64,000 nucleotides of DNA from assembly GCA_021292105.1 (NCBI GenBank), contig CM037875.1, forward strand, positions 60,694,408 to 60,758,407, given 5' to 3'. The stretch is from Anadara kagoshimensis (Eukaryota; Mollusca; Bivalvia; Arcoida; Arcidae). A program made the translations under genes and the position numbers. The notes under the pieces are model-generated. The model saw only the letters and a program-made list of their open reading frames with translations, was not told where the DNA came from and made no database searches. Shown here piece by piece: positions 10,985-21,714 of this stretch (positions are counted from its first letter, which is position 1; every line of letters starts with the position of its first letter).

Positions 10985-13900
10985 ATCCTTAGTACGAGTA
11001 ATTATTAATTTTTAAATTCTGGGCTTTGAGGCCGACAAAAGGGAACTTTTAATTGATGAAAACTAAATTTAATACTACAAAATAGGTCATAAGGCCAATG
11101 GGCCTAGTATTAAAAAACAAAATAAAAAGAAATACTTTTACAACTTAAATGAACAATACTGTCAAGTAAATAAATTAAAGTCACTATGTCATGAGTATGT
11201 AAATGTTTGTGTGTTTCATTTATGACAATGTAAAGAGTCAGTTCTTTCATGCAAGAGTAATACAGAAGGTCTGACCAATCAGAATGCTTTAAAGAAAGGA
11301 GAACTGAATGATCATTTGATTATACTGTATTTTGATAGAACATATGCACGGAATAGCTATGTTGTTTTTGGTGACCTTGTCTGTATGTTTTTAGATATTC
11401 AGCCTGGAGATCTGAGGGGTAGGAGTGGATCCATACAAGCAGCTCTGAATCTAGAAATACCAGATAAAAATGTTCGATCATATGACGTAAAGATAGAAGG
11501 ACTAAACGGACAGTTACCAAATCTGGATTTATTTAATCTAGTTGTCAGATTGTGTTACAAAGAAAGAGCATTGGTTACACTTCATAGGAAGGTAAACAAA
11601 ATACGTCTCAATATGTGTTTGTCTTGTCTCCTGTCTATCATTTACGGTCTGTCATTTACAGTACTTGTGTTGTTTCTTGTTCTTGGTTGTGTTGTCAGTT
11701 ATTTTTCAGTTTCAAATTTCTTTCTTGTGTAATATGAAAAATTGAGTAACAATTCTTGTCCAGATTAATTCTCCAAAACTATGAATGCTGCCAGCACTAT
11801 TTTACAAAACTTAATACAAAGCATCAACATTCACAAGAGATCAAATATTATTAACTAGAGTTAGTTTGCTTGTTTTCTTGAGAGGTATGAGCCTTTGAAC
11901 ATAAATGAAAATTACAAGTTCTGACAGGGGATCCTAATGACTGAATTTGCTTGAAATTGAAATCCTCCATACTTTTTAGCTTCATCAAATTGAATTACAC
12001 AGTATTTAATTTTTGTGTATACATATAGCGAGATGCCTATGAAATGGAATCATGGGAAGGATATCAGAGATCTTTGATAACTATGCTGAATATGATGTGG
12101 GCTCAAGCATCTGGTCTCCCCTCAGGAAATCATGGACTGTTCCATCGTTATCGGATTGAGGCTGTGACCTTGGAAGGTGTACAGAAGAAGAGAGGTTATG
12201 ATTTGTTTGATCTGGATAAGTCAGGAAAGTAAGAACTACTTAATGAAAGATTGATAGATTTCATTTTAGTTTTCCTGTAAAACAAAAATACATGTAATAT
12301 TGAACTTATGTCATCTTTGCAATGTGAGTGTTTAAATCATACGCTGAAAATATTAGCAAGGGGATATAGATATAATTTTTGATCGCTTGTTGAAGTGTTC
12401 ATTCATTCAAGTTTTGTCTAGACCAGTTCTGTTAAACCCTTTGTTTGATTTCATGAAACTTGGAAAAAATCAACATTGAATGAAAATGGGCAATATTGTC
12501 AATCTGGTCCATCTGAAAATTTTTCAGTTATTTTTTTATGTCTAATCCAGTTCTCTTGACCCACCCATTTATTATTTGCATGAAAAAGTACAAAATTAAG
12601 TGATAATGTGCATATTTTCAACATTACATACATGTACCTTTGATTGTAGTCAACAAGAAACCAACTTTTTTTTCAACCAAATACTTACATTGTTTTCCTT
12701 TATAAGTCTTTTCTCATTATTAAACCTCTTTATTAATCTAACATTTGACTTAACTGTTGTTCTGTTTTTCAGGATAGTAGAGGGTATTTTCAGAAGTCTT
12801 AATAATCTTCTGGAAAGATTCCATCAGTCATTTTTCTTCTACGTTCTGCCTTCAACAATGAGATATGTTTCTATTGGATTGTACATGCCACCATTTGGAT
12901 TGATATGTGCTGCTGCTTTAATAAAAATATCCTTTTGACTCAAAATAACAAAAATGCTGCTTAGAATTTGTCATCTTTTCCAACAAAATATTCAATTTTA
13001 CTCAATCAATTGATGTATTTCATAATTTGCCAAAAAAAAAATCCAATTTCAAATCTAAGATGTCTTTAAACAAATGTTAAATTAAACATTTTTCACACTG
13101 TTGTCTGGTACAATCAGGGTAAGCAGAATGTTTAAAAGTTGCCTTAAAAGGAAATTCGTTGTAATATCAAGTTGGGGCATGAAACAATTTGTTATGCCAT
13201 GAACAGTTTCATGCCTGTTAGAAGGAATTGAAAAAAAACCCACAAAAATAAAAATAATTTTACCATTTGTATAGGATATTAAGTAATAAAATGTTTTACA
13301 TTGTATGATATAAATTGACCTTAACACTTTGTAAGCTGTAGCATTATGGATTGGGGTAGGATGCAAAGAGAATGCTGAGAAAAATGATGAAAAGCAAGAG
13401 GAGACTACTGTACCAGGTAATCAGGAAAATGTTGGTCCATCTGGAGATGATGGCGGGAAACTAAAGGATTTATTGGCCGATATAAAGAAATCTGAGGGTT
13501 TATCTAAAGATAATGACTCAGAGGAGGGGGAGGATAGTGAAGAAAGGAAACAGGTGGAAGAAGAGTTAAGAAGACTACTGGAGGAAGGAGATGTTAGTAG
13601 TACTTAGTACACATGTACTGGGAATTTTTTGTATGGTTGATTGATCTTCCAGTAAAGAATATTTCACTTAAATCCAAATGTCACCAGCTATAGATGAATC
13701 GGCAGACATTTTTACCTGTGGAGTGAGGTCTAGGTAGTAAGGCAATGTACAGTGATCGTTTTTTAAGGTGCCATGCCTGCTGTGACATGAGGCACAGATT
13801 TTTAAAATACCGTATTGATTGATTGATTTATTGATTAGTAGGTTGATTGATTGATTGATATCCTAGTCAAAAATATTTCATTTATATCGAGATGTCACCA

Positions 13901-16853
13901 GCTATAGATAAAATGGCAGAAATTTACCTTTATAGTGCTCTCAAGGCAATGTGCAGGGAGGGTTCCTTTAGATGCCAAGCCTGCTGTGACATGAAGCATT
14001 GATTTTTAAAGTCCCTCCAGAAGGGCCTTTGATTTCATTTCTAAATGCCAATTGCTTGGCAAAAGAACCTGGCCAGGGTCAGAACCCATAACCTTTTACA
14101 TACATATATAGATATACAGGTATATTTTAAGTTTCACTGTATGTGTGTTTGTTTTATTGTTTTAAGATATTTATTAATAGTTGGTATTTTCTTGTCATGA
14201 CCTATATTTTGCTTAGTTGTCTTAAAGCTGTAAGGTTTTTTTGGTGATTTGACACAATTATATTTAGTGTATATAACTTTGTTTCAGGATTCATCATCTA
14301 CAGGTATAATGTCTGTGTTCCCTGTTATCCTGACCTCCTCGTTACTAGCAATATTAGCCTACATGGGACCAGAGTTTATGGCTGGATCTGCTAAACACTT
14401 CCGTATGAGGATGGAGGATATTATTACATATGGTCTAATGGCATTGTTTACAGCATCTCTTATGTTCCCCAGTATGATTAGCAGGTAAATTAATTACTAC
14501 GGGAAATATAAATTTTTCTGACAAAATTTTCATTGACCTACTATTTTTCATAGATTATGCAAATTAGGTGTTGCTTTAAGCCGATTCTTTAAAAAATCTA
14601 TTCCTCTGAAAACACTAAGAAAAATATATTTGGTAAAGAAGATACTTGTTTGATGCAGATTAAATATTGTGTCTGACATGTCCGTCTGAAATCCATGGTG
14701 GATGCTCTTATTGTACATGTTTATAAAAAAGCAGTTAAATCACTATTACAGTTTTATTTATAGACTGGTTTAGTTCAAATTTGATGTATAGAAAGTGTAT
14801 TTATAACCATTTGATATATTTAACTGGTTTTTCTGATTAATATTTTATTGAGGGAGAGAAATGATAGTAGTCTGATCTATAGCCTTAAGTGAAACCCTAG
14901 TCGGGTCATATCACATTGAGATTACCCATTTAAATAATATTTCATTGACCTAATTTTCACAGATTATACACAGATTAGGTTATTTAAGAAGACTCTTTCA
15001 AAATCTTCTTTAAAACTGCTAGACTGATAAGAACCAAGTTAGTAAAGGAGATCCTTAGCCGATGTAGATTAAAAAAAATTATGTCTGGCATTACCATATG
15101 AAAACCAAGATGGCCACCAAGATGATCTTCATTGTATGCTATTTATAACCATTAAAATGTTTCGACATACATATATTTCATAAAAAACATTCAAACACTA
15201 AATTTGTTATAATTTTTTCTGTAACATCTATCATATGGTTCTTATTTTACAGGAAAAATCAGGACAGAAGGCTAGCATTTGACTGGGAGTTATTGAAGTG
15301 TATCGCTCTGATATTCCAGTCATTATTTCTGTTTTCTGTAGCACTTATGAACATTTCCTTGTCATTTTTCCTTGCTGTAGTATTAGTTCCAGTAACTGTC
15401 AGTTTAAAACCAAGACAAAATAGGTAAGATTAGATTTTATATCCTTGGAAAAAAATTTGAAAATTACTTTAATTGTTACCTCTATGCCAGTTTTTGTACT
15501 AATATCAAATATGGGTCTCTGTAGCTGATTTTCTAAAGTGCTATATTACCCATATCTGTGCTTCTTGCTACCTAGGTTCCAATCCCATTCTGGACAGATC
15601 CTAGTGTGTGAAAGTTTCTCAGTTCCTTGATGAAAGTCATTGGTTTTCTCTGAGCACATTGTTTTCCTTCACCATTCAGAATTAACCACCTTGATCATGT
15701 TGATGTAAGTGATAAATCTTGATCATCATTATTCCTCTAAAGAAACTAATGACTTACCACTTTTCATCCACACATCAGCATGCATGCAACAGAAGAAAAA
15801 AACTTAATCTTGTGGTCCTAAGTGCATTGCTTGTATAGCCATTGACATCTTGAGATAACTTAAATAATTATTTATTAAGACTGGGCATTATTTGGGACAT
15901 GCTGAAAGTTGTATATGTGAGAGAGATTGGAGGAGTGATGTTCTATGGCCCACTCAAGAGCGTTTCACTTATATAGAGGCGATCAGTTCAGGGAAGGTTA
16001 GCGGAAACAAGAATACCTAAAAACACCAATATCAGCAAGGGAATTGACAACTTTCTTGCACTAAGATCTGACCAAGTGTGAAACATAATTAGGCAGAGAG
16101 AGGCAATGTGATTGGTAAACACATACTTAAGACTTCTTGGCTACCAAGACTTATTACATTGGGAACCCAGGAAAAATGAGTAAATCTTGGTGAAAAAAAC
16201 TGTCAAAATTGTATTTACCAATATATACTGGGTTAAATCAAATTGTGTAAACTGAATACAGTTGAATCCAAAAGTCTGAAGCCTGGAAGGTTTCAGACAT
16301 ATTTCTCTGTTTTTGTATTGTCATGATTATGATAATGGCTCCAGTTTCACAATCATTCCTTGACTAAGATTTTTTAAACTTAAACTCTGTTGGAACTTTG
16401 ATAGAACTAAATGCAGATGTTATAAGCTTGACATCATCTTCAAAATGACACCTAAAATTCTTAAATATCTTAAAAATTCACAAAATCATTATGATTTCAA
16501 AATTGCCATTTAAGTTATGCTTAGTGAAACTTGAGTCTGGATTTTTACGTACTGCTGTAACGTAGATTTATTTTGTATTCTATTTCAGGTTGTGTAGCTT
16601 GTTACAGAAGATGTTACTATTTATAGTATCACCTGGATTTATGATTTTAATTGCTGCATTAATTAACTGTTTGTTTGAAAAATATAAAGATCCGTGGGAC
16701 TTGTTAGGTAAAACGTGGGACGCTATGAAACAAGGATTAATGTTGACTATAATAGATAAATATTTCTTTGGTAGCTGGATGTTTGCATTTTTCTGTTTTG
16801 CTGTGTTACCTAACTGGTTACTGTTCTGGGGTATAGCACATTGTGATTCATAG
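7432..16853 (+). CDS. GPAA1: GPI-anchor transamidase subunit GPAA1 (12 coding exons)
   Basis: GPAA1/GAA1 is the ER-membrane subunit of GPI transamidase thought to bring the GPI lipid to the substrate. Coding exons: 7432-7603, 8179-8263, 8878-8983, 9766-9925, 10444-10545, 11395-11591, 12029-12228, 12773-12926, 13336-13592, 14288-14484, 15253-15423, 16589-16853. Phases agree throughout except at the exon 8/9 junction, which is one base short (see findings). The protein would be about 688 residues (human 621). Visible features: an N-terminal membrane segment (LCVVCYVVGVVWFLALAY); a luminal M28-peptidase-like domain (NVYGILQARRSSSTEAIV, KDIIFLVTDHEQIG, GLNGQLPNLDLFNL); LNNLLERFHQSFFFYVLP and YVSIGLYMP before the second membrane segment; an unusually long acidic loop in exon 9; and several C-terminal membrane spans ending LPNWLLFWG. 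The start ATG is the first codon after the acceptor and matches the family N-terminus. Confidence 0.95.
7801..8105 (-). repeat. tRNA-derived SINE, copy B (GPAA1 intron 1)
   Basis: Contains GTCCCAGTCAAGAATATTTC, ATTGAGATGTCACCAGCTAT, a body with the TGCAGATTGCTTCACCAAAG word and a degraded head ending near the CCTCATATGAAGCAGGCATG stretch. Same family and orientation as copy A. Ends about 75 bp before GPAA1 exon 2. Confidence 0.7.
8277..8385 (-). repeat. tRNA-like SINE head
   Basis: The reverse complement reads TTAGCTCAGTTGGCACAG (A box) followed by CAGGTTTGATCCC (B box) at normal tRNA spacing. It is flanked by ordinary intron sequence and has no good acceptor-stem pairing, so it is read as a SINE head rather than a tRNA gene. 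Confidence 0.6.
10150..10350. repeat. Tandem repeat, ~65-bp unit, three copies
   Basis: The phrase GGTGGTCACTATAACATG recurs at about 10199, 10268 and 10331, each followed by a related stretch with AATGGACAG(T/G)TGACTATAAT. It lies in GPAA1 intron 4 and has no coding role. Confidence 0.75.
10706..10884. mobile_element. Mariner-type MITE, copy 1
   Basis: Bounded by TA dinucleotides. The left end CAGTCAAACCTGTCTATAAA and the right end TTTAAGGCAGGTTGGACTG form terminal inverted repeats, with internal inverted words (GGTGGCCTTTATA). CAGT-type ends with TA target sites are typical of Tc1/mariner-derived MITEs. Related copies lie at 34766-34925, 44414-44596 and 56628-56750. Confidence 0.8.
10948..10982. 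repeat. (TA)n microsatellite
   Basis: About 17 uninterrupted TA units in GPAA1 intron 5. Confidence 0.95.
12927..13335 (+). other. Candidate U12-type (AT-AG) intron of GPAA1
   Basis: After the ...ATA AAA codons of exon 8 the sequence reads ATATCCTTTT (12927-12936), a match to the minor-spliceosome 5' splice site ATATCCTT. Near the 3' end, GACCTTAAC (about 13317-13325) matches the U12 branch-site core CCTTAAC, and an AG at 13334-13335 follows about 11 bases after the branch adenosine, the spacing typical of U12 introns. Using this acceptor gives exon 9 a start (.VALWIGVG) that aligns without a gap to human LKALELWMQ. As the sequence stands the join is one base out of frame; see findings. The alternative is a weak GT donor at 12907 joined to the AG at 13340-13341, which is in frame but loses a conserved part of the membrane segment. 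Confidence 0.6.
13631..13800 (-). repeat. SINE fragment, copy C1
   Basis: Contains CCAGTAAAGAATATTTCACT and TGTCACCAGCTATAGATGAA, then a diverged body. The tRNA-like head is missing. It lies in GPAA1 intron 9. Confidence 0.6.
13841..14095 (-). repeat. SINE copy C2
   Basis: A second copy directly follows C1: TATCCTAGTCAAAAATATTT, GAGATGTCACCAGCTATAGA, then the body and a partial head ending CCAGGGTCAGAACCCATAAC. A TTGATTGATTGA-type simple repeat joins C1 and C2. Confidence 0.65.
16336..16560. repeat. Partial copy of the MITE at 49861-50115
   Basis: The left end CAGTTTCACAATCATTCCTT is shared with the complete element at 49861-50115. The right end is eroded. It lies in GPAA1 intron 11. Confidence 0.5.
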
Positions 16854-18297
16854 AACTGTAAGACCAGCATATTACCAGGAATTAAACAGTGAAATAGTAA
16901 GATACACTTTATGTTATTGAAATCAGGAGTTACAGAATGATTGGTCATACAAATATGGAGACTCGTCCATAGAGCAGGGATAATGACCATATCCTGTTGT
17001 AATTGTATCAAAACTATCATGTATTTGAAAGAAGGAAATGGATTGTTTCAGCAAATGTTATATTGATTGCTTGTCAAAATATGTACCAGTACTGCATTTC
17101 TCTAGGTACAAAATTTATCTATTTATCAATACAAAATTTATGCAGTCTCAACAAATCTCAAACCTTAGATATTAAATCTAAACAAAATTTTATAATATAT
17201 TGACACTACTTGTTGATAGAAAACTTATTTTCAGGGAACACTTTATAATTGGTTGTGTAAAATTAATTAAAACTCACTTTAAATACAGCAGCATTCTGAC
17301 TTTGTTAGCAAAAAATCTTTTCAATCTTTGAATTTTTTGAAAAGAAGGAGATGATCATTACTCCACTCTAGAGATAACTTGTCATTACAGTCTGTTGTAA
17401 TCAAACCACAAAATGAAAACTTATCTAAACTGAACTATTGGACTAAAGTACATCATCTATAATGTCTTGTAAATTAAACCATTAAAACTGAAAACTAAAC
17501 CAGATCAGTAAGTGTGCAGTTAAGACTGGTACTATTTTACTGTAACAATGCAATCAGTCTGTTAGTCAAAATGGCTACTAAATTCTGAACATTTTTTTTT
17601 TTAAAAGTAACCTATTTTACTAATTCTACTAGGATACAACTTTTTTAATGCCTTGTAAATTGTGAAAAGTGATAACTAACTTTGTCTAGAAGGTTTTCAG
17701 TTTAGACAAGTTCTACTTTAAGCTGTGTCAATTTTGATGGGGTGGGGGGGGGGGGATTAACAGCTGTTCAATACTTAAATTACTTTAAGGTGTGACATTT
17801 TTTTGTAGAGGAAACATAGAATAAGATCAAATGGAGAGTAGAGTCATTTTATTGTTTAACTTTTATGTACTTTTCATATTTTTGCACATTTTGTAGAAAA
17901 TTAAAAGAACAAAACTAGTTGTTTTGAAATATTTCTTTGTAAACTTTTTTTACTGATATATGTTTCGTAAACTTTTTTTCTCCTGATGTATCTTTTGTAC
18001 GGTAATTATTGATATGGGTTTTTGTTACTTAGCTGACACATGTTGAACGTGATAGCAAAATAGTTTTATCTACAAAATCCTACAGGGATAGGATAATTTT
18101 CACAAATACAACGATCTCTACCTTAGAGTTGACAAAATTACAGGTGTTTTTAGATAAATGTTACATTCTAGTGATATACACATAGTTAAATTTAGTGTAA
18201 TTAAACTACGATACAAACAAGTTAAAATTCTATAAATTGCAATATACATACTTTATGTTCAAAACATTCACAGTATGAGCTTTTTTTCTGCAACAAA

Positions 18298-18300
<3 letters not shown>

Positions 18301-18340
<40 letters not shown>
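18301..18340. repeat. (TG)n microsatellite
   Basis: Twenty uninterrupted TG units. A shorter TG run follows at 18480-18492 inside a duplicated segment. Confidence 0.95.
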
Positions 18341-18346
<6 letters not shown>

Positions 18347-21211
18347 ATAAGTGTTGACACTAGAGGTATACTGAAATTTTAGTTGTATGATATGAAACCA
18401 TTGTAATTAGCCCTCTGCTAAAGTTTGGTAGCAAGTTTCATACTTTGCATAATACCGGTACATATGTACTTGTAGAGGTTGTGTGTGTGTTTGTGTTTTC
18501 AATAAGTGTTTACACTAGAGGTATACGATAACACAAAGCCATTGTTATTAGTCCAATGCTGTTTTCTACAGCGTTTGAAGTATGATAGTTGACACTGTGT
18601 ACTCATTTTTCCATTATGTCAGTTAGGTACAAATTGTGTGCAATTATGAAAGTAGATGCCAGTATTTTTCTAGTCTCAGTAAATCAGTGTTATACATGTA
18701 TATGTCAACAGTTAATCATCATCGGTGTTCCAAGTAATGTTGGAAATTTGATTTTAGTAAAAGCTTACACATTTGTATAAACTAATTAAATATTTAATTT
18801 CAAGTAAAAATCACTTGACATGCTGAGCAATGTCTGATCAGCTATTTCAATTTGCCAGATAGCTTTTTGGTCGAAAATTTAAGTGAACTTGCTATGTGGA
18901 ATGCTGATTTAGATGTAGTTTTTTGCCGACATATTACTAGACAATCCAAAATTATGTCTACCTCTTACTCATTCCAGAAAACAAAAATGTAATAATAATA
19001 ATTTTTAATTTATTTTTAAAACCTATCCAAAGAAGATCTATTCTGGTATTAGACCTTTTTTCTTTGGTTGTCTTTTCTCTTCAACTTCTTTATATTACAA
19101 AATTGGGATCTCACATTCATGTATGCATTTATTTGGAAGCAACAAATACCAGAATAAATTCACAAAAAAATATTACCGGTATCTGATTTTGATATATTAA
19201 CATCACTCAAGATCTGAAGTTGGTGGTGGAAATTAGTAGCTGGTAAGAGTGACCCAGAATTGATTCATTCCAGTACCAAGGGAGAACATTTAACCTTCCT
19301 GTTTCATGACAAAACTATTTTTTTTAGAGATTTTGTTTTTCTGGTTACACCACATTTGTTACAATAACTGATGAAATCAATTTTTTGTATTTTTGTACTC
19401 AGGATGATAAATCATCATACATTGTATTGTTTGTTTATATATTACAATTAAGATGACAGATGTACATGCCAGAAATATTTCATAGGAATTTAATCTGAAT
19501 ACACAATAAAAAATTAAAAAAATTAACAAGTCTTGAAATCATATTGTGTTTGTATAAATTACAGAAATGTTTAAATGTAACAGAAGAGGGAAAATTACAA
19601 TACCAAACAAGTACTGTAAATGTATTTAATTTTGTGTATATTTTTTTAAAGGTATATGAAATTAGATAATTTGGCATAGTTAAATTTTCATGGTTTTAAA
19701 TATGCACTATAATACAATAAGCATAATTTCATTTTTGCTCTGTATTAATTTTCGTGCAAAACAAACGGCCACGAAATATATGAAAAAATTAGTTCACCGC
19801 AAAAATAAATATATTTTAACCTGGGACCTTCTCTACTACTGGGACCCTATATCGTTTGAGCTAATCTGCAACCTGTTTAGTCTGACCAGTCACATTCCTC
19901 CCTTCCTTTATTTCAATTTAATTACCTTGAATTGAAACCCTGAGGTGACTTGTTTGTTGGTCACTTCCCTTGTAGTAGGCTTCCCAGGAAAGGTAAACAT
20001 GCTGTGGTTAAGGCGGGACTTGAACAACCATGGACCTATATTTACAATTGCCATTGTTTCTCCTTCTATGAGTGTTATAGATAATAATTGACGTCATCAT
20101 GTAAATACGTCATTCACTTGTGAAGTCAAATCATGGCATTTGAATACACTACAATCACAAAGTACCTTCCAACGTTCCGTTCTATTTTTATCTTTTTCAG
20201 TTAAATACAAGAAAGGAATGCTATTATGTACATCAGTTAATCGATGTACTTTTGGTTTTAACATGAAATTGTCATTTTTTCAAAGTAGTATGAATAAAAC
20301 GTATGGCGAGCGGAAGAACTATTTTTTGTTATCGTTTATCCATGTGGACGCTGTCATTTTTCCGACAGTGGGTGTCAAGGCAGTATAAAAATTAAATGTT
20401 TCAAAATACACACAAAGTATTACATATTTTGCAATTTTTTGAAGTTGAAGATTGTAAATATAGGAAATGACATTCCAAATAATACATGAACGGCTTCGCC
20501 ATCATGCAATTTGGACTGGCCATTGTTATTTATACTTGCATTGATGACGAAAAAAAGAATGTTATTTCTTCATTGAAAATAACAGGATGCTCTATAAATT
20601 GATATAATCGTCCATGACTCCATCTGTTGAATCCAACCCACCATGTTAGTGGGTTTAATTTACAAATGAATAATTACTCCATATACAACATACATGTTAC
20701 TCACATAGGCGGTACATGTACTTATTTCTTCTATACAGTACATATACTCCGAACATGTTTATAACACCAGGCAGATCAAGTTGGACAATATGCTTTAATC
20801 CTGTCTAGTGCAGATATAGAGAGTAATGGAGTTTTACGCCCCAGTCAAGATTCCTTACTTGTATCGATATGGTCATTTCGTGGATAAAGGAGGAAACCAG
20901 AGTGCCTGGAGAAAACCACATAGCCTTCTACAAGAGAACTGACAAACTTTCTCACACTAGAATCTGTCCTGAGTGGGATGCACACCTAGGTAGTGAGTAC
21001 AGATGTAGACCAGTAAAGCAGTCCTATCAATAGATTACCAGTAATATTGGTATGGTGTAACTTAGATATTAACTGGATTGGACTTCAAATTTGACCTTAA
21101 GTTTTCAGAATGTTCAACTATGAAACTGGAAATTTGTTGGAACCAAATTATGTCCAAAGTTATTAATCAGTGAAAAAAATTCATATTGTTATTGATTTAT
21201 ATTCTGTATTT

Positions 21212-21373
21212 AGTCCAACTAATCAGCTAATTAAATCCCCATTTTAATTTTTGACTTGTTGGGGGTTTTAAGTTTGTGAATTTGTTTGGGGGTTTGTCAC
21301 AAACCCCCAACATGACAAACCCCCAACAAGTCAAAAAATAAATTGGGGTTTAGTGGGCTAATTAGTCAGACTA
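21212..21373. mobile_element. Palindromic MITE with ~55-bp inverted repeats
   Basis: The left arm starts TAGTCCAACTAATCAGCTAA and ends TTGACTTGTTGGGGGTTT. The right arm is its inverted copy (AAACCCCCAACAAGTCAAAA through CTAATTAGTCAGACTA). A second inverted word, TTTGGGGGTTTGT / ACAAACCCCCAA, lies in the centre. The arms differ by a few substitutions. It sits about 340 bp upstream of the TRAF7-like start codon. Confidence 0.8.
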
Positions 21374-21714
21374 TCCTAGAGGAGTTGTTAATGTCCATGA
21401 AATATTACCTCAGGTAATTTTATTACGATTTTTATTTCCGCAAGTGATGGTTTCAATGCCCATTAGTATCTTATTAAAGGTCTAATGAAAACAAACACGA
21501 ACTTTTTCAGATTAGCGTGTCTGAACGAGATAGACTGTTTTAACAGTGGTGCGCCAGATAGTGGTGGGATTACAACGAAGAAAGAAACCCGGAAGTAAAG
21601 TTAATCTGATTGGGAAATTCCAACATTATATATGATTCACCTGAGTAGGAAGTAACTTGACTAAAATTCAGTCTCAACGGACAAATGTAACAAGTTATAT
21701 AAAATGTAGACTAC

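Larger units (their letters stand above)
16854..21714. other. GPAA1 3' UTR and intergenic region before the TRAF7-like gene
   Basis: AT-rich, with no further coding exon recognised. It holds a (TG)n tract at 18301-18340; a local duplication in which TTTTCAATAAGTGTT.ACACTAGAGGTATAC occurs at about 18341 and 18497; a SINE-like piece near 19810-20040; a second SINE-like or MITE-like repeat at about 20820-21000; and an inverted-repeat element at 21212-21373. Several AATAAA/ATTAAA words follow the GPAA1 stop, but the true polyadenylation site cannot be fixed. Confidence 0.5.

Noticed and set aside
12907-13341. Ordinary GT-AG alternative for the GPAA1 exon 8/9 intron
   Set aside because: It is in frame, but the donor (GTGCTG) is poor and it removes a conserved part of the membrane segment; kept only as the fallback to the U12 reading.
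16580-17020. 146-residue minus-strand frame
   Set aside because: It is the antisense shadow of the last GPAA1 exon and its 3' UTR.
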